From positions 1 to 64,000 of the forward strand of contig DAOWHA010000038.1 in assembly GCA_030641665.1 (NCBI GenBank): a DNA stretch of 64,000 nt, read 5' to 3'. The notes under the pieces were generated by a model. It had not been told where the DNA came from and ran no database searches. It was given only the letters and a program-made list of their open reading frames with translations. Of the stretch, positions 32,645-40,980 are shown in pieces. This DNA is from JAGLTA01 sp023142625 (lineage in GTDB: Bacteria; Patescibacteriota; Patescibacteriia; JAACEG01). Position 1 is the stretch's first letter, and every line of letters starts with the position of its first letter. The position numbers were made by a program, and so were the translations under genes.

Positions 32645-33946
32645 ATGAATCAGAAGAAAGTTTTAAAAATTGAGAATAAAATAAACGCGGAAATTTTTTT
32701 GCCCGGGAGCAAGTCTATTACTTTGCGGGATTTCGTTTTGGCAAGCTTGGCAAATGGCGAAAGCGAAATTTTGCGCCCGGCAGAATGCGATGACGCGGAT
32801 AGAATGATAGAAGCGCTAAAAGAATTAGGAATTAAAATTGAAAAAATTAGCGGAGGGCTGAAAATTTTCGGGCAGGTAGGCAAGTTTGCCAGCGGAGAGA
32901 AAAAGCTGTATTTAGGCGGAAGCGGTGTTTCAACCCGCCTTCTTTTGGCTGTAGCGGCGCTGCGAAAACAGAAAACCGTAATAGACGGGAATGAATCTTT
33001 GCGCGCGCGTCCGAATAAATATTTGATAGATTCTTTAAAAGAACTTGGCGCTGAAATAAAATCGCGAAATGGATTTTTACCGCTTGAAATTATCGGCAGA
33101 GAAAATTTAAAGTCAAAAATAAAAATGAAAGGCGATTTGTCCAGCCAGTATTTTACAGCGCTTCTGCAGATTGCGCCTGTTTTGTCGAAAGGATTAAAAA
33201 TTGAAGTTGAGGGGAATTTAACAAGCAAGCCGTATATTGATATAACTGTCAATGAGATGAAAAAGTTCGGCGCGGTTGTTGAAAACAGCAATTACAGAAG
33301 TTTTTTTGTCCAGTCGCAAAAATATAAGCCAGCAAAAATTATTGTTGAAGGAGACGCGTCTGCCGCCTCATATTTTATGGCATTAGCGGCAATTCACGGA
33401 GGAAAAATAATTTTAAAAAATTTAGGCAAAAATAGCGTCCAAGGAGATTTTAAATTTTATAAAGTTTGTGAAAAGTTGGGCGCGAAAGTTGAATTAAGCG
33501 ATAGCGAGATAAAAATTACAGGTTCGCGAAACGGAAAATTAGACAGTTTAAAAGAGATAAATATGGAGGATATTCCCGACACAGCGACAACCTTAATGGC
33601 GATAGCCCCGTTTATTCCCGGCAAAACTTTAATTACTGGAATTGCCAATTTAAAACTAAAAGAATGCGATCGCATTTCAGCGCCGGTAGCTGAATTAAAA
33701 AAATTAGGCGTAAAAGTCAGGGAGGGAAAAGATTTTATTGAGATAGATGAAAAAAAGGATTTTAGCGATGTTGATTTATCTAAAATAAGCATTGATACTT
33801 ATGATGACCATAGAATGGCAATGAGTTTCGCTATTTTGGGAACAAAAATAGGAAATCTAAAAATCAACGATCCGTCATGCGTCAATAAAACTTTCCCGAG
33901 TTTTTGGGAAATATTGGAGCAAAAAACAACCGTTGACAAGAAATAA
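32645..33946 (+). CDS. aroA: 3-phosphoshikimate 1-carboxyvinyltransferase (EPSP synthase)
   Basis: 433 residues. Joins shikimate-3-phosphate and PEP. Seen: FLPGSKSITLRDFVLASLANGES (Lys and first S3P site), GGSGVSTRLLLAVAAL (in place of GNAGTAMR), GDLSSQYFTALLQIAPV, EGDASAASYFMALAA, EDIPDTATTLMAIAPF (catalytic Asp), KECDRI, and DDHRMAMSFAI. Full length. The start is 17 bp after the HD gene. With aroC it makes the two last steps of chorismate synthesis; earlier steps are not in the window. Confidence 0.96.
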   Translation: MNQKKVLKIENKINAEIFLPGSKSITLRDFVLASLANGESEILRPAECDDADRMIEALKELGIKIEKISGGLKIFGQVGKFASGEKKLYLGGSGVSTRLLLAVAALRKQKTVIDGNESLRARPNKYLIDSLKELGAEIKSRNGFLPLEIIGRENLKSKIKMKGDLSSQYFTALLQIAPVLSKGLKIEVEGNLTSKPYIDITVNEMKKFGAVVENSNYRSFFVQSQKYKPAKIIVEGDASAASYFMALAAIHGGKIILKNLGKNSVQGDFKFYKVCEKLGAKVELSDSEIKITGSRNGKLDSLKEINMEDIPDTATTLMAIAPFIPGKTLITGIANLKLKECDRISAPVAELKKLGVKVREGKDFIEIDEKKDFSDVDLSKISIDTYDDHRMAMSFAILGTKIGNLKINDPSCVNKTFPSFWEILEQKTTVDKK

Positions 33947-34271
33947 ATTTCATTTAAGATAAATAAAAAAATTGTTCTTTCATTATTTCCGAAATAGGGA
34001 ATAATCATAGATAAAAGGCAGGGAAACAAAAATAGAAATAAAAATAGAAAAAAACACCTAAAAACATACAAAAATAGACAAAACTCTCTAAAAAATAGGC
34101 AGAAGAGCGGGGTTTTTGTTGTCTAAAAATAGGAAAAACAAAATAGCGATTTTTGGATTATAAGTTGGATTATAAAATCGTTTTCTGTTTTATTTAACTT
34201 TAAACTTTAAAATTAATTTTTAAAAAAATAATTTTATAATTCAAATTTAATTTTTAATTTTATAACATTAT
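33947..34271. other. AT-rich intergenic region
   Basis: Low-complexity A-rich sequence (AATAGAAATAAAAATAG-type repeats near 34030) and an AAAACTCTC...GAGCGGGGTTTT imperfect hairpin at about 34078-34118 that may end the aro transcript. No gene seen. Confidence 0.35.
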
Positions 34272-37200
34272 ATGAAAAATAGACTGATAAAGGGGGGAAA
34301 GAAAGTTTTGCAATGTTTTTTAATTTTGTTAGTAATTTTTCCGCTTAATTTAATGATAACGCCATCGGCATCGGCAAGCGAGTTGCCGCCGCAGCCGCAA
34401 GCAGGCGAGGTTATTATAAATGAAATTATGCCCGACCCTTCTGTTGTTTCCGATAGTAACGGAGAATGGTTTGAGGTATATAATAACACCGATCATCAAG
34501 TTAATTTAATTAATTGTATTATTAAAGACGATGGCTCTGATTTACATACTATTAATTTAGATTTAATTATTGATTCTAATGATTATGCGGTTTTAACAAA
34601 AAATAGCACTTCTACTGAAAATGGTGGCATTATATCTAATTATACATATACAGGAATAACTTTAGCTAACGAAGAAGATGAGTTAATTTTAATTTGCAAC
34701 GATACAGAAATAGATAGAGTAGAATATAATAAAGATAGCGGGTGGGTTATTAAAGTAGGAGAATCAATGATTTTGAGTGATTTTAATTTTGATAATAATA
34801 TTACGGCTAATTGGTGTTTATCAACTTCGTCTTATGGAGATGGCGATTTAGGAACACCTGGAATTACTAATGACCAATGTGAATATAATCCTGTTTGCGG
34901 GGATGAAATTTTAGAGGAAAACGAAAAATGCGATGATGGGAATAATCAAAACGGCGACGGGTGCAGTTCAGATTGCCAGATTGAATCAATTTATGGTTAT
35001 AAATTTAATGATTTAAATAAAGACGGGATAATGGGCGAGGGCGAGCCGATGCTTGGCGGTTGGGTGATTGAATTATATGATAATGCCAGTTCAACAATTC
35101 CGACAACAACAATCACAACAAGCATTGCAAACTCAACTTTAGGTTTTTACTCTTTCCAGAATTTAGAAGCAGGGGGTTATGTTATTAAAGAAGTTCAGCA
35201 GGATGGCTGGCTACAGACAACCCCGACAACTTCAACAACTACAATAAAGTTAGAAAGTCCAACGGCGACTACTACTGTAAATTTCGGCAATTGGGAATAT
35301 AAAACTATTTCAGGGTATAAATATTATGATTCTGACAGAGATGGCGTAATGGGCGGAGGCGAAATCGGAATTAGCGGTTGGACAATCACGCTTACAAATT
35401 CCAGCACAACAGCCACAACAACCACTGACACAGAGGGTTATTATGAATTTAATAATTTAGATATAGGAGATTATACAATTACAGAAATAATGCTGGATAA
35501 TTGGCATAGAACAGATTTATTCGCCAGCAGCACTCCGACAACAACGCCGATTGAATATCATATTGAATATTCAGCAACAACTACTTCAACCTCAACTATC
35601 AATTTCGGAAACTGGCAGACTGAAATTTACGGCTATAAATTTAATGATTTAGATAAAAACGGCGAATTTGATGACGGAGAGGAAAAAATGGCTGGCTGGG
35701 AGATTGAATTATATAATGCCGCTAACGCAACTTCAAGTATAGATAAAACTACCACTGACGCAGAAGGAAATTATATTTTCAAAGGACATCCTTTTGGCGA
35801 TTATTGGGTAAAAGAATTTCAGCAAGACGGCTGGATGCAGACTAATTTAGCGTCAACAACAGCAACCACGACAATATCAACAGCAACTATAACAGCGGAA
35901 GTTAATTTTGGCAACTGGGAGTATAAAATAATTTCAGGATATAAATATAATGATTTGGATAGAGATGGAGAATGGGATATTAGTGAATCAGGCATTGGCG
36001 ATTGGATGATTAAATTATATGATAACGCAAGCTCAACTAATCCAATTTTAATAAATTCGACAGCAACCGACACGGCGACAACTTCAACAACAACATTAGG
36101 CTGCTATGAATTTAATGAATTAGAGCCTGGAGTTTATATGATTACTGAAGTTATGCGGGAGAATTGGATGACTGGCGTTGAAAGCGCTCCGACAACAACC
36201 CCGATTGAACATAATATTATAATTACAGCGACAAGCACAACGCCGACAAGCACTGCGGATATAAATTTTTATAATTGGCAATATGATTGCGTAGATAATG
36301 ATGACGACGGTTATTATAGCAATGAAAGCGATATTGAATGCGGAGAGAAAGATTGTGATGACAATAATGCCGATATAAATCCATTGGCGAAAGAGATTTG
36401 CGGGAATAGCATTGATGAAAATTGCGACGGCAAAATTGAAAGCTGCGGAGGAGGCGGAGGTCACTCTAATTTTTTAACAATTCATTCTGAAAAATTAGTT
36501 GAAACAAAATCTAAAATAGAAGATGAAACAGAATTTGCGACAGAGACAATTACTTGGCACACGAATAAACCTGCCACCAGCAGAGTAGTTTACGGAACGC
36601 TGTCTGTTGCAGATATTGGCGAATGGCCTAATTTAGGCTATCAATATTCTACAACAGAAGACCTAAATAAAATAACATTCCACGAAGTTGTTATTAGCGG
36701 TCTTTTGCCAAACACTACATATTATTTCAGGACAATTTCCGCCGCGTCTCCAGCAATATATGGCAAAGAACTTTTTTTCACCACTCCTCAATTATCAGAG
36801 CCGCAGGAAATAGAAGACGAGCAAGAAGATGAACCAGAAGATGACAAAGGCGAAATTGAAGAAGAAGGCGAAAAAGGCGAAGACGAAGCAGGAGATTCAG
36901 TTGAAGGCGCGGACGAAAGCTCGCAAGAAAAAACAGACGGCGGCGGAATTATCGGAGAAGGAGCGCAAGCCGCGGCAGTAGTTGTCTTAGGCGAAAAATT
37001 AGCGTTAGTTGATGATTTGCCAGATGACATATTAGATGAGGATAGCGAAAAGGACGAAGCAGAAGAAGATGAAAAAGAGCAGGGAATAGTAGGCGGCGAA
37101 AAGATTATCGCGACCACAAGCGCGGATTCCGAAGATGGCGGCTATGATTGCTGGAGTGAATGGTGGTGGCTGATAATTTTGCTTCTGCTTATAATCGCTT

Positions 37201-37295
37201 ATTTCGCTTATGAAAATTATCGGATTAAAGAAGAGAGCAGAGAATCGGAAGATATTAAAACAAGCCCGGACAGCGGCAAAAAAGATAATGAATAA
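34272..37295 (+). CDS. Membrane-anchored surface protein with LTD, SdrD-like and MopE modules
   Basis: 1007 residues. Signal peptide 1-36; lamin-tail domain at about 40-190 (GEVIINEIMPDPS, GEWFEVYN); DUF4215 Cys motif at 206-240 (CGDEILEENEKCDDGN); four SdrD/Cna-B-like domains at about 240-665, each opening with a YGYKFNDLNKDG-type Ca-binding turn and closing VNFGNW; MopE motif at 675-725; a purple-acid-phosphatase-like fibronectin domain at 735-840 (TWHTNKPATSRVVYG); an acidic Glu-rich linker; a transmembrane helix near 963-981; a short charged tail. Thr/Ser/Ala codon runs (ACAACAACC) mark the repeats. Likely a rod-like adhesin held by its C-terminal helix. The 884-aa protein at 52947 uses the same modules. 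Confidence 0.88.
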   Translation: MKNRLIKGGKKVLQCFLILLVIFPLNLMITPSASASELPPQPQAGEVIINEIMPDPSVVSDSNGEWFEVYNNTDHQVNLINCIIKDDGSDLHTINLDLIIDSNDYAVLTKNSTSTENGGIISNYTYTGITLANEEDELILICNDTEIDRVEYNKDSGWVIKVGESMILSDFNFDNNITANWCLSTSSYGDGDLGTPGITNDQCEYNPVCGDEILEENEKCDDGNNQNGDGCSSDCQIESIYGYKFNDLNKDGIMGEGEPMLGGWVIELYDNASSTIPTTTITTSIANSTLGFYSFQNLEAGGYVIKEVQQDGWLQTTPTTSTTTIKLESPTATTTVNFGNWEYKTISGYKYYDSDRDGVMGGGEIGISGWTITLTNSSTTATTTTDTEGYYEFNNLDIGDYTITEIMLDNWHRTDLFASSTPTTTPIEYHIEYSATTTSTSTINFGNWQTEIYGYKFNDLDKNGEFDDGEEKMAGWEIELYNAANATSSIDKTTTDAEGNYIFKGHPFGDYWVKEFQQDGWMQTNLASTTATTTISTATITAEVNFGNWEYKIISGYKYNDLDRDGEWDISESGIGDWMIKLYDNASSTNPILINSTATDTATTSTTTLGCYEFNELEPGVYMITEVMRENWMTGVESAPTTTPIEHNIIITATSTTPTSTADINFYNWQYDCVDNDDDGYYSNESDIECGEKDCDDNNADINPLAKEICGNSIDENCDGKIESCGGGGGHSNFLTIHSEKLVETKSKIEDETEFATETITWHTNKPATSRVVYGTLSVADIGEWPNLGYQYSTTEDLNKITFHEVVISGLLPNTTYYFRTISAASPAIYGKELFFTTPQLSEPQEIEDEQEDEPEDDKGEIEEEGEKGEDEAGDSVEGADESSQEKTDGGGIIGEGAQAAAVVVLGEKLALVDDLPDDILDEDSEKDEAEEDEKEQGIVGGEKIIATTSADSEDGGYDCWSEWWWLIILLLLIIAYFAYENYRIKEESRESEDIKTSPDSGKKDNE

Positions 37296-37301
37296 TAATA
37301 C

Positions 37302-37381
37302 TGTCTTTGCGAGGAGGCGATAGCCTACGAAGCCACACCTAACGGGTGGTCACCCGTTAGGGTGACAATCTTGTTAACAGG
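37302..37381. repeat. Family A repeat, left half
   Basis: TGTCTTTGCGAGGAGGCGAT-type start followed by the TCACCCGTTAGGGTGACAATC hairpin. Closely related to the half copy at 28543. Confidence 0.8.
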
Positions 37382-37500
37382 CAGAAGAGTCGTATTGTTA
37401 AAATAGAGCAATCTAACCTGTGGATAATTTTAAATATTTTATTAAAAAACAGATATTTAATGTTTTTAAAATAGTGATAAAGACCAATAGGCACAGGGGC

Positions 37501-37528
37501 TTGACATATTTTTTTAATATGTTATAGT
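37501..37528 (+). promoter_or_regulatory. Strong promoter of the intergenic RNA
   Basis: TTGACA (37501-37506), 16 bp, TATAGT (37523-37528). One base from full consensus. No gene begins downstream before a terminator at 37869, so it drives a non-coding transcript. Confidence 0.75.
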
Positions 37529-37534
37529 GATATT

Positions 37535-37890
37535 AAGATTGAGAGAGGAATAGTTGGATATTTAAAAGAGAATAAAAAAGTGAGAGTGGGAAATATAGTT
37601 TTAAAAAAGATTTGAAATTATGTTTCCCAATCTCACACAAAATTCTCAACAAAACAAAAAAACAAAATCTCCAACACAATAAACAATTCCTCTCTCAACC
37701 AAACTCTTTATATGAAGTGAGAGTGGGAAATATAGTTTTAAAAAAGATTTGAAATTATGTTTCCCATTCCCACACAAAAAATTCTAACTCAAAAAAATCC
37801 ACAACAAACAAACAAACAAACAAACTATCAATCCCCAACCTTTTATATCTATTTATAAATTTTTCAAGCAGGATCTCATCCTGTTTTTTT
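37535..37890 (+). ncRNA. Candidate structured non-coding RNA with duplicated long stem-loop
   Basis: About 355 nt between a strong promoter and a perfect terminator, with no credible ORF. Two 57-nt stem-loops (37580-37636 and 37717-37773) are near-identical direct repeats. In each, the left arm GTGAGAGTGGGAAAT pairs with the right arm, and the pairing goes on through ATAGTTTTA/TGAAATTAT, giving about 24 pairs with one mismatch. The left arms are identical; the right arms differ at two positions, one improving a G-A mismatch to G-U. A 13-bp outer helix, TTGAGAGAGGAAT (37539-37551) with its complement at 37686-37698, encloses the first. Linkers are rich in A and C and nearly free of G (AACAAACAAACAAAC), typical of unpaired spacers in ornate RNAs. 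No known family recognised. Confidence 0.7.
37869..37890 (+). terminator. Terminator of the non-coding RNA
   Basis: CAGGAT, loop CTC, ATCCTG and seven T. Textbook intrinsic terminator. Confidence 0.88.
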
Positions 37891-38023
37891 AATTTTAATT
37901 TTAATTTCAAAATAAAATTATTAACAAAATATACGATCGTGAAAAAACGCTATAATTAAATTTTTTAGTAAAATGCGCGCTTGTCCGCCTCGGGAGGAAT
38001 CGCACAATTAGTTAAGAATTTTT

Positions 38024-38052
38024 TTGAATCGGTTTTATAGTTGTGGTATAAT
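38024..38052 (+). promoter_or_regulatory. Promoter of the endonuclease Q gene
   Basis: TTGAAT, 17 bp, TATAAT at 38047-38052, about 50 bp upstream of the ATG at 38106. Confidence 0.65.
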
Positions 38053-38105
38053 TTATTTAGTTGATTTAGGGACTGTGGCGAATAAATATTTTTTAAATAA
38101 ATTTT

Positions 38106-39365
38106 ATGAAACAGATAGCGGATTTGCATATCCATTCAAAATATTCCCGCGCTTGCTCAAAGCAGTTGGAACTGGAAAATATTGAAAGCGCCTGCAGAAT
38201 AAAGGGCGTTGATATCGTCGCTACCGGAGATTTTACGCACCCGGCTTGGTTTGGAGATATAAGCAGCAAATTAGAAGAGATAGAAAATTCAGGCTTATAT
38301 AGATTAAAATCCGCGCCAGACAGTAAAATTAAATTTGTCCTTTCTACGGAAGTAGCGCTGATCTATAAAGCGTTAGACAAAGTGAGGCGGCTGCATATTA
38401 TGGTTATGGCGCCGAATCTGAAATTAGCAAAAGAGTTTAATGATCATTTAAGCAAGAGCGGTTATAACATAAAATCGGACGGACGACCGATTTTAGGAAT
38501 GAGCGCGCAAAAATTGTGCGAGATCTGTTTTAATATCAGTTCAGATTTTGTAATATTTCCGGCCCATATCTGGACGCCATGGTTTGCGGTTTTCGGATCT
38601 AAATCAGGTTTTGATTCTTTGGAAGAATGTTTTGGAAAGTGGACGGACAAAATTCACGCCATTGAAACCGGGCTGTCAAGCGATCCTGAAATGAATTGGG
38701 CGCTTTCAGGCTTGGACGATATTGTCCTGCTGTCTAATTCTGACGCGCACTCTTTAATAAATATCGCGCGCGAAGCCAATATTTTTGACCTGCAAGATGT
38801 TTCTTATGGCGGAATTCGCGAAGCGATGAACAAAAAAAATCGCGGTAAAAATCTGCTTTTATCAACTATTGAATTTTATCCGGAAGAGGGGATGTATCAT
38901 TTTGACGGGCATCGCGCTTGTAATGTCAGTTTTACGCCAGAAGAGACAAAAAAATATAGCGGTATCTGCCCTGTCTGTAAAAGACCGCTTACAATTGGCG
39001 TGATGAGCAGAGTTAAAGAATTAGCGGACCGTGAATTCGGTTTTAAGCCGAAAAACGCCGCGCCATTTGTTAAATTAGTGGAGCTGGATAAAATAATCGC
39101 TGAAACGCTGAATATAAAAAGCCGCTCCTCTAAAGCTGTGCTGGCTGAATACAATAATTTAATCAAACTTGGCGGCAATGAGTTGAATATTCTGCTTAAT
39201 CTGAATTATGATGAACTAAAAAAAATCGCTTCTGAGAAAATTACAGAAGCGATAAAAAGAGTGAGGGAGGGCAATCTGATTATTGAGCCAGGCTTTGACG
39301 GAGAATACGGCAAAGTTAAAATTTTCAGCGAAAAAGAAAAAACAAGGCAGAAAAAACTGTTTTAA
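38106..39365 (+). CDS. Endonuclease Q-like PHP nuclease
   Basis: 419 residues. PHP metal sites: DLHIHSKYS, TGDFTHPAWFGD, STEVALIY, FPAHIWTPWFAVFG, SNSDAHS. A C-terminal zinc module has HFDGHRACNVSF followed by CPVCKRPLTIGVMSRV, then helical residues. This arrangement is that of endonuclease Q, first described in Thermococcales and found in some bacteria, which nicks DNA 5' of deaminated bases (uracil, hypoxanthine) and abasic sites. Has its own promoter and ends at a strong bidirectional terminator. Confidence 0.85.
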   Translation: MKQIADLHIHSKYSRACSKQLELENIESACRIKGVDIVATGDFTHPAWFGDISSKLEEIENSGLYRLKSAPDSKIKFVLSTEVALIYKALDKVRRLHIMVMAPNLKLAKEFNDHLSKSGYNIKSDGRPILGMSAQKLCEICFNISSDFVIFPAHIWTPWFAVFGSKSGFDSLEECFGKWTDKIHAIETGLSSDPEMNWALSGLDDIVLLSNSDAHSLINIAREANIFDLQDVSYGGIREAMNKKNRGKNLLLSTIEFYPEEGMYHFDGHRACNVSFTPEETKKYSGICPVCKRPLTIGVMSRVKELADREFGFKPKNAAPFVKLVELDKIIAETLNIKSRSSKAVLAEYNNLIKLGGNELNILLNLNYDELKKIASEKITEAIKRVREGNLIIEPGFDGEYGKVKIFSEKEKTRQKKLF

Positions 39366-39379
39366 TAGAATGTGGTTAA

Positions 39380-39427
39380 AAAAATTTTTAGCATTTTGTA
39401 CGATCGTACATTTTGCTAAAAATTTTT
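39380..39427. repeat. Long imperfect palindrome
   Basis: AAAAATTTTTAGCA at left and TGCTAAAAATTTTT at right, with a TGTACGATCGTACA palindrome at the centre, separated by TTT/TTT internal loops. Forms a tall hairpin on either strand just after the endonuclease Q stop. Confidence 0.7.
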
Positions 39428-39435
39428 AAAATAAC

Positions 39436-39481
39436 AAAAAGTTGACGAAACTGTGCGACCGCACAGTTTCGTCAACTTTTT
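39436..39481. terminator. 46-bp perfect palindrome, bidirectional terminator
   Basis: Arms of 22 bp (AAAAAGTTGACGAAAC... and its exact complement) with only 2 bases between. Ends in A5 and T5, so it works in both directions between the convergent endonuclease Q and recR genes. Confidence 0.88.
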
Positions 39482-39492
39482 AGATTATAGGA

Positions 39493-40098
39493 TTATAGAT
39501 TTTTTCTGCCTTCTATGGCGTTAGCGATGGTAATCTCGTCTGTATATTCTAAATCAGCGCCCATTGGGAGTCCTCTCGCAAGGCAGGTAATTTTTATCCC
39601 TATCTCAGAAAACGGCTTAAGGATTTTTTTTAGATAGATATTGGTTGATTCTCCTTGTATATCAGGATTAAAAGCGAGAATTAACTCTTTAATATTCTCT
39701 TTTTTCAGCCGTCCTATTAGCTGTTTTATATTTAGCTTGTCTGGCGTAATGCCGTTAAGCTGGTCTATGGTTCCTCCTAAAATATGGTAAATTCCGTTAA
39801 ATTTATTACTCGCTTCAATCGCTCGCATATTTTGCGGCGCTGCGACAACACATAGGATCTCGCGATTTCTATTTGCGTCAGAGCAGATTTCGCAGGGGGA
39901 TTTTTCAGTAAAATTGCGGCATTGTTCGCAGACAACAATTTTATTTCTTAATTCAACCGCTGTTTTTATGAATTCCACAAATTCATTGCGCGGTTTTTTT
40001 AATAGATAAAAAACAAATTTTTCAGCTGTTTTAGCGCCAATCCCTGGAAATCTGCTGAATTGCCAGATTAAATTTTGAATAGGATGCGGAAATTTCAT
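39493..40098 (-). CDS. recR: Recombination mediator RecR
   Basis: 201 residues, usual length. Works with RecO (and RecF) in gap repair. Helix-hairpin-helix region LIWQFSRFPGIGAKTAEKFVFYLL, zinc finger CEQCRNFTEKSPCEIC, Toprim block ILCVVAAPQNMRAIEASNKFNGIYHILGG, and C-terminal LARGLPMGADLEYTDEITIANAI. The start is 5 bp after ybaB, the standard pair. Confidence 0.97.
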   Translation of the reverse strand: MKFPHPIQNLIWQFSRFPGIGAKTAEKFVFYLLKKPRNEFVEFIKTAVELRNKIVVCEQCRNFTEKSPCEICSDANRNREILCVVAAPQNMRAIEASNKFNGIYHILGGTIDQLNGITPDKLNIKQLIGRLKKENIKELILAFNPDIQGESTNIYLKKILKPFSEIGIKITCLARGLPMGADLEYTDEITIANAIEGRKNL

Positions 40099-40103
40099 AA
40101 ATT

Positions 40104-40379
40104 TTACATTCCGGGCAGGTTAAGACCGCCGCCCATCATTTTTTGCGCCATCAACTTTTGCGCTTTTTTTATCGCGTTGTTTACGGCTCTTTTTAAATTG
40201 CCCTCCACTATCTCTTTGTTTTCAATATCGGCGATTTTAACGCTCTGAATTTCCATATTGCCGTTAATAATAATTTCAACGCCGCCATCTTCAACTGTAA
40301 TAATTTCATCGGCTAATTTTTTTTGCATTTCGCTAGCCTGCGAGCGAAGCTTGTTAAGGTCTTTTAGTTTGTTAAACAT
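40104..40379 (-). CDS. ybaB: YbaB/EbfC nucleoid-associated protein
   Basis: 91 residues. FNKLKDLNKLRSQASEMQKKLADEIITVEDGGVEIIINGNMEIQSVKI is the family core; a C-terminal MMGGGLNLPGM tail is also typical. Binds DNA and is usually beside recR and dnaX. dnaX is not here. Confidence 0.93.
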   Translation of the reverse strand: MFNKLKDLNKLRSQASEMQKKLADEIITVEDGGVEIIINGNMEIQSVKIADIENKEIVEGNLKRAVNNAIKKAQKLMAQKMMGGGLNLPGM

Positions 40380-40441
40380 AAAATTATAGTTATAAATAAA
40401 TTATTAAAAAATAAATATTTGTTTTTATGAAGAATATTTTG

Positions 40442-40708
40442 TTAAAATTGAAAAATTCCGACAATAATCAATATAATAGATAATACTAACAAATAAAAAA
40501 GAAATCGTGACGGCTGTTTATTAAAAGAAATAATAATACTTAACATCCCCACAGAACTAAGCATTCCAGCAATACCAATACCATACCACCATAAATTAAA
40601 TCCATTCCAAATTTCATCCATGCCAGTTATAAGAAAAAGCACGGTAAAACCGCAAAGCAAAAATCCAATAATAAATAAAATGTAATTTATTGTTTTTTTA
40701 TTAATCAT
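40442..40708 (-). CDS. Small three-helix membrane protein
   Basis: 88 residues with three hydrophobic helices (YILFIIGFLLCGFTVLFLITG, GIGIAGMLSSVGMLSIII, FLFYLLVLSIILIIVGIF) and the WNGFNLWWYG loop. No family recognised. 62 bp upstream of ybaB on the same strand. Confidence 0.55.
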   Translation of the reverse strand: MINKKTINYILFIIGFLLCGFTVLFLITGMDEIWNGFNLWWYGIGIAGMLSSVGMLSIIISFNKQPSRFLFYLLVLSIILIIVGIFQF

Positions 40709-40760
40709 TATATTTATTCATTCAAGGGCTTTTTATTTTCAATAAATTAAAAACAAATCT

Positions 40761-40926
40761 GTCGCCCTGAATTCCACTATTGTCACCCTGAATTTATTTC
40801 AGGGTCTGTGCTTGTTATTTACTATATTATGTTTAAGAAAAATAAAGTAAAAAGTCAGGATTTTATTTATCTAATCATAATTTAGCGATAAGTAATAACA
40901 GATCCTGAAATAAATTCAGGATGACA
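40761..40926. repeat. Family B repeat, second long copy
   Basis: GTCGCCCTGAATTCC, then GTCACCCTGAATTTATTTCAGGG..., ending CCTGAAATAAATTCAGGATGACA. The interior matches 9901-10074 (ACTATATTATGTTTAAGAA, TTATTTATCTAATCATAATT, AAGTAATAACAGA). Confidence 0.8.
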
Positions 40927-40980
40927 TAGTTTTTATTTTTTGAAAATTTATAATTGATTGAAAATTGCAAATTGAAAATT

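Noticed and set aside
37535..37773. Type III toxin-antitoxin RNA repeats
   Set aside because: Only two hairpins, 137 bp apart and not tandem, and no toxin gene after the terminator; the next gene is endonuclease Q.
37600..37850. CRISPR array
   Set aside because: Two copies of a long repeat only, unequal spacers of low-complexity A/C sequence, and no cas gene. No array was seen anywhere in the window.
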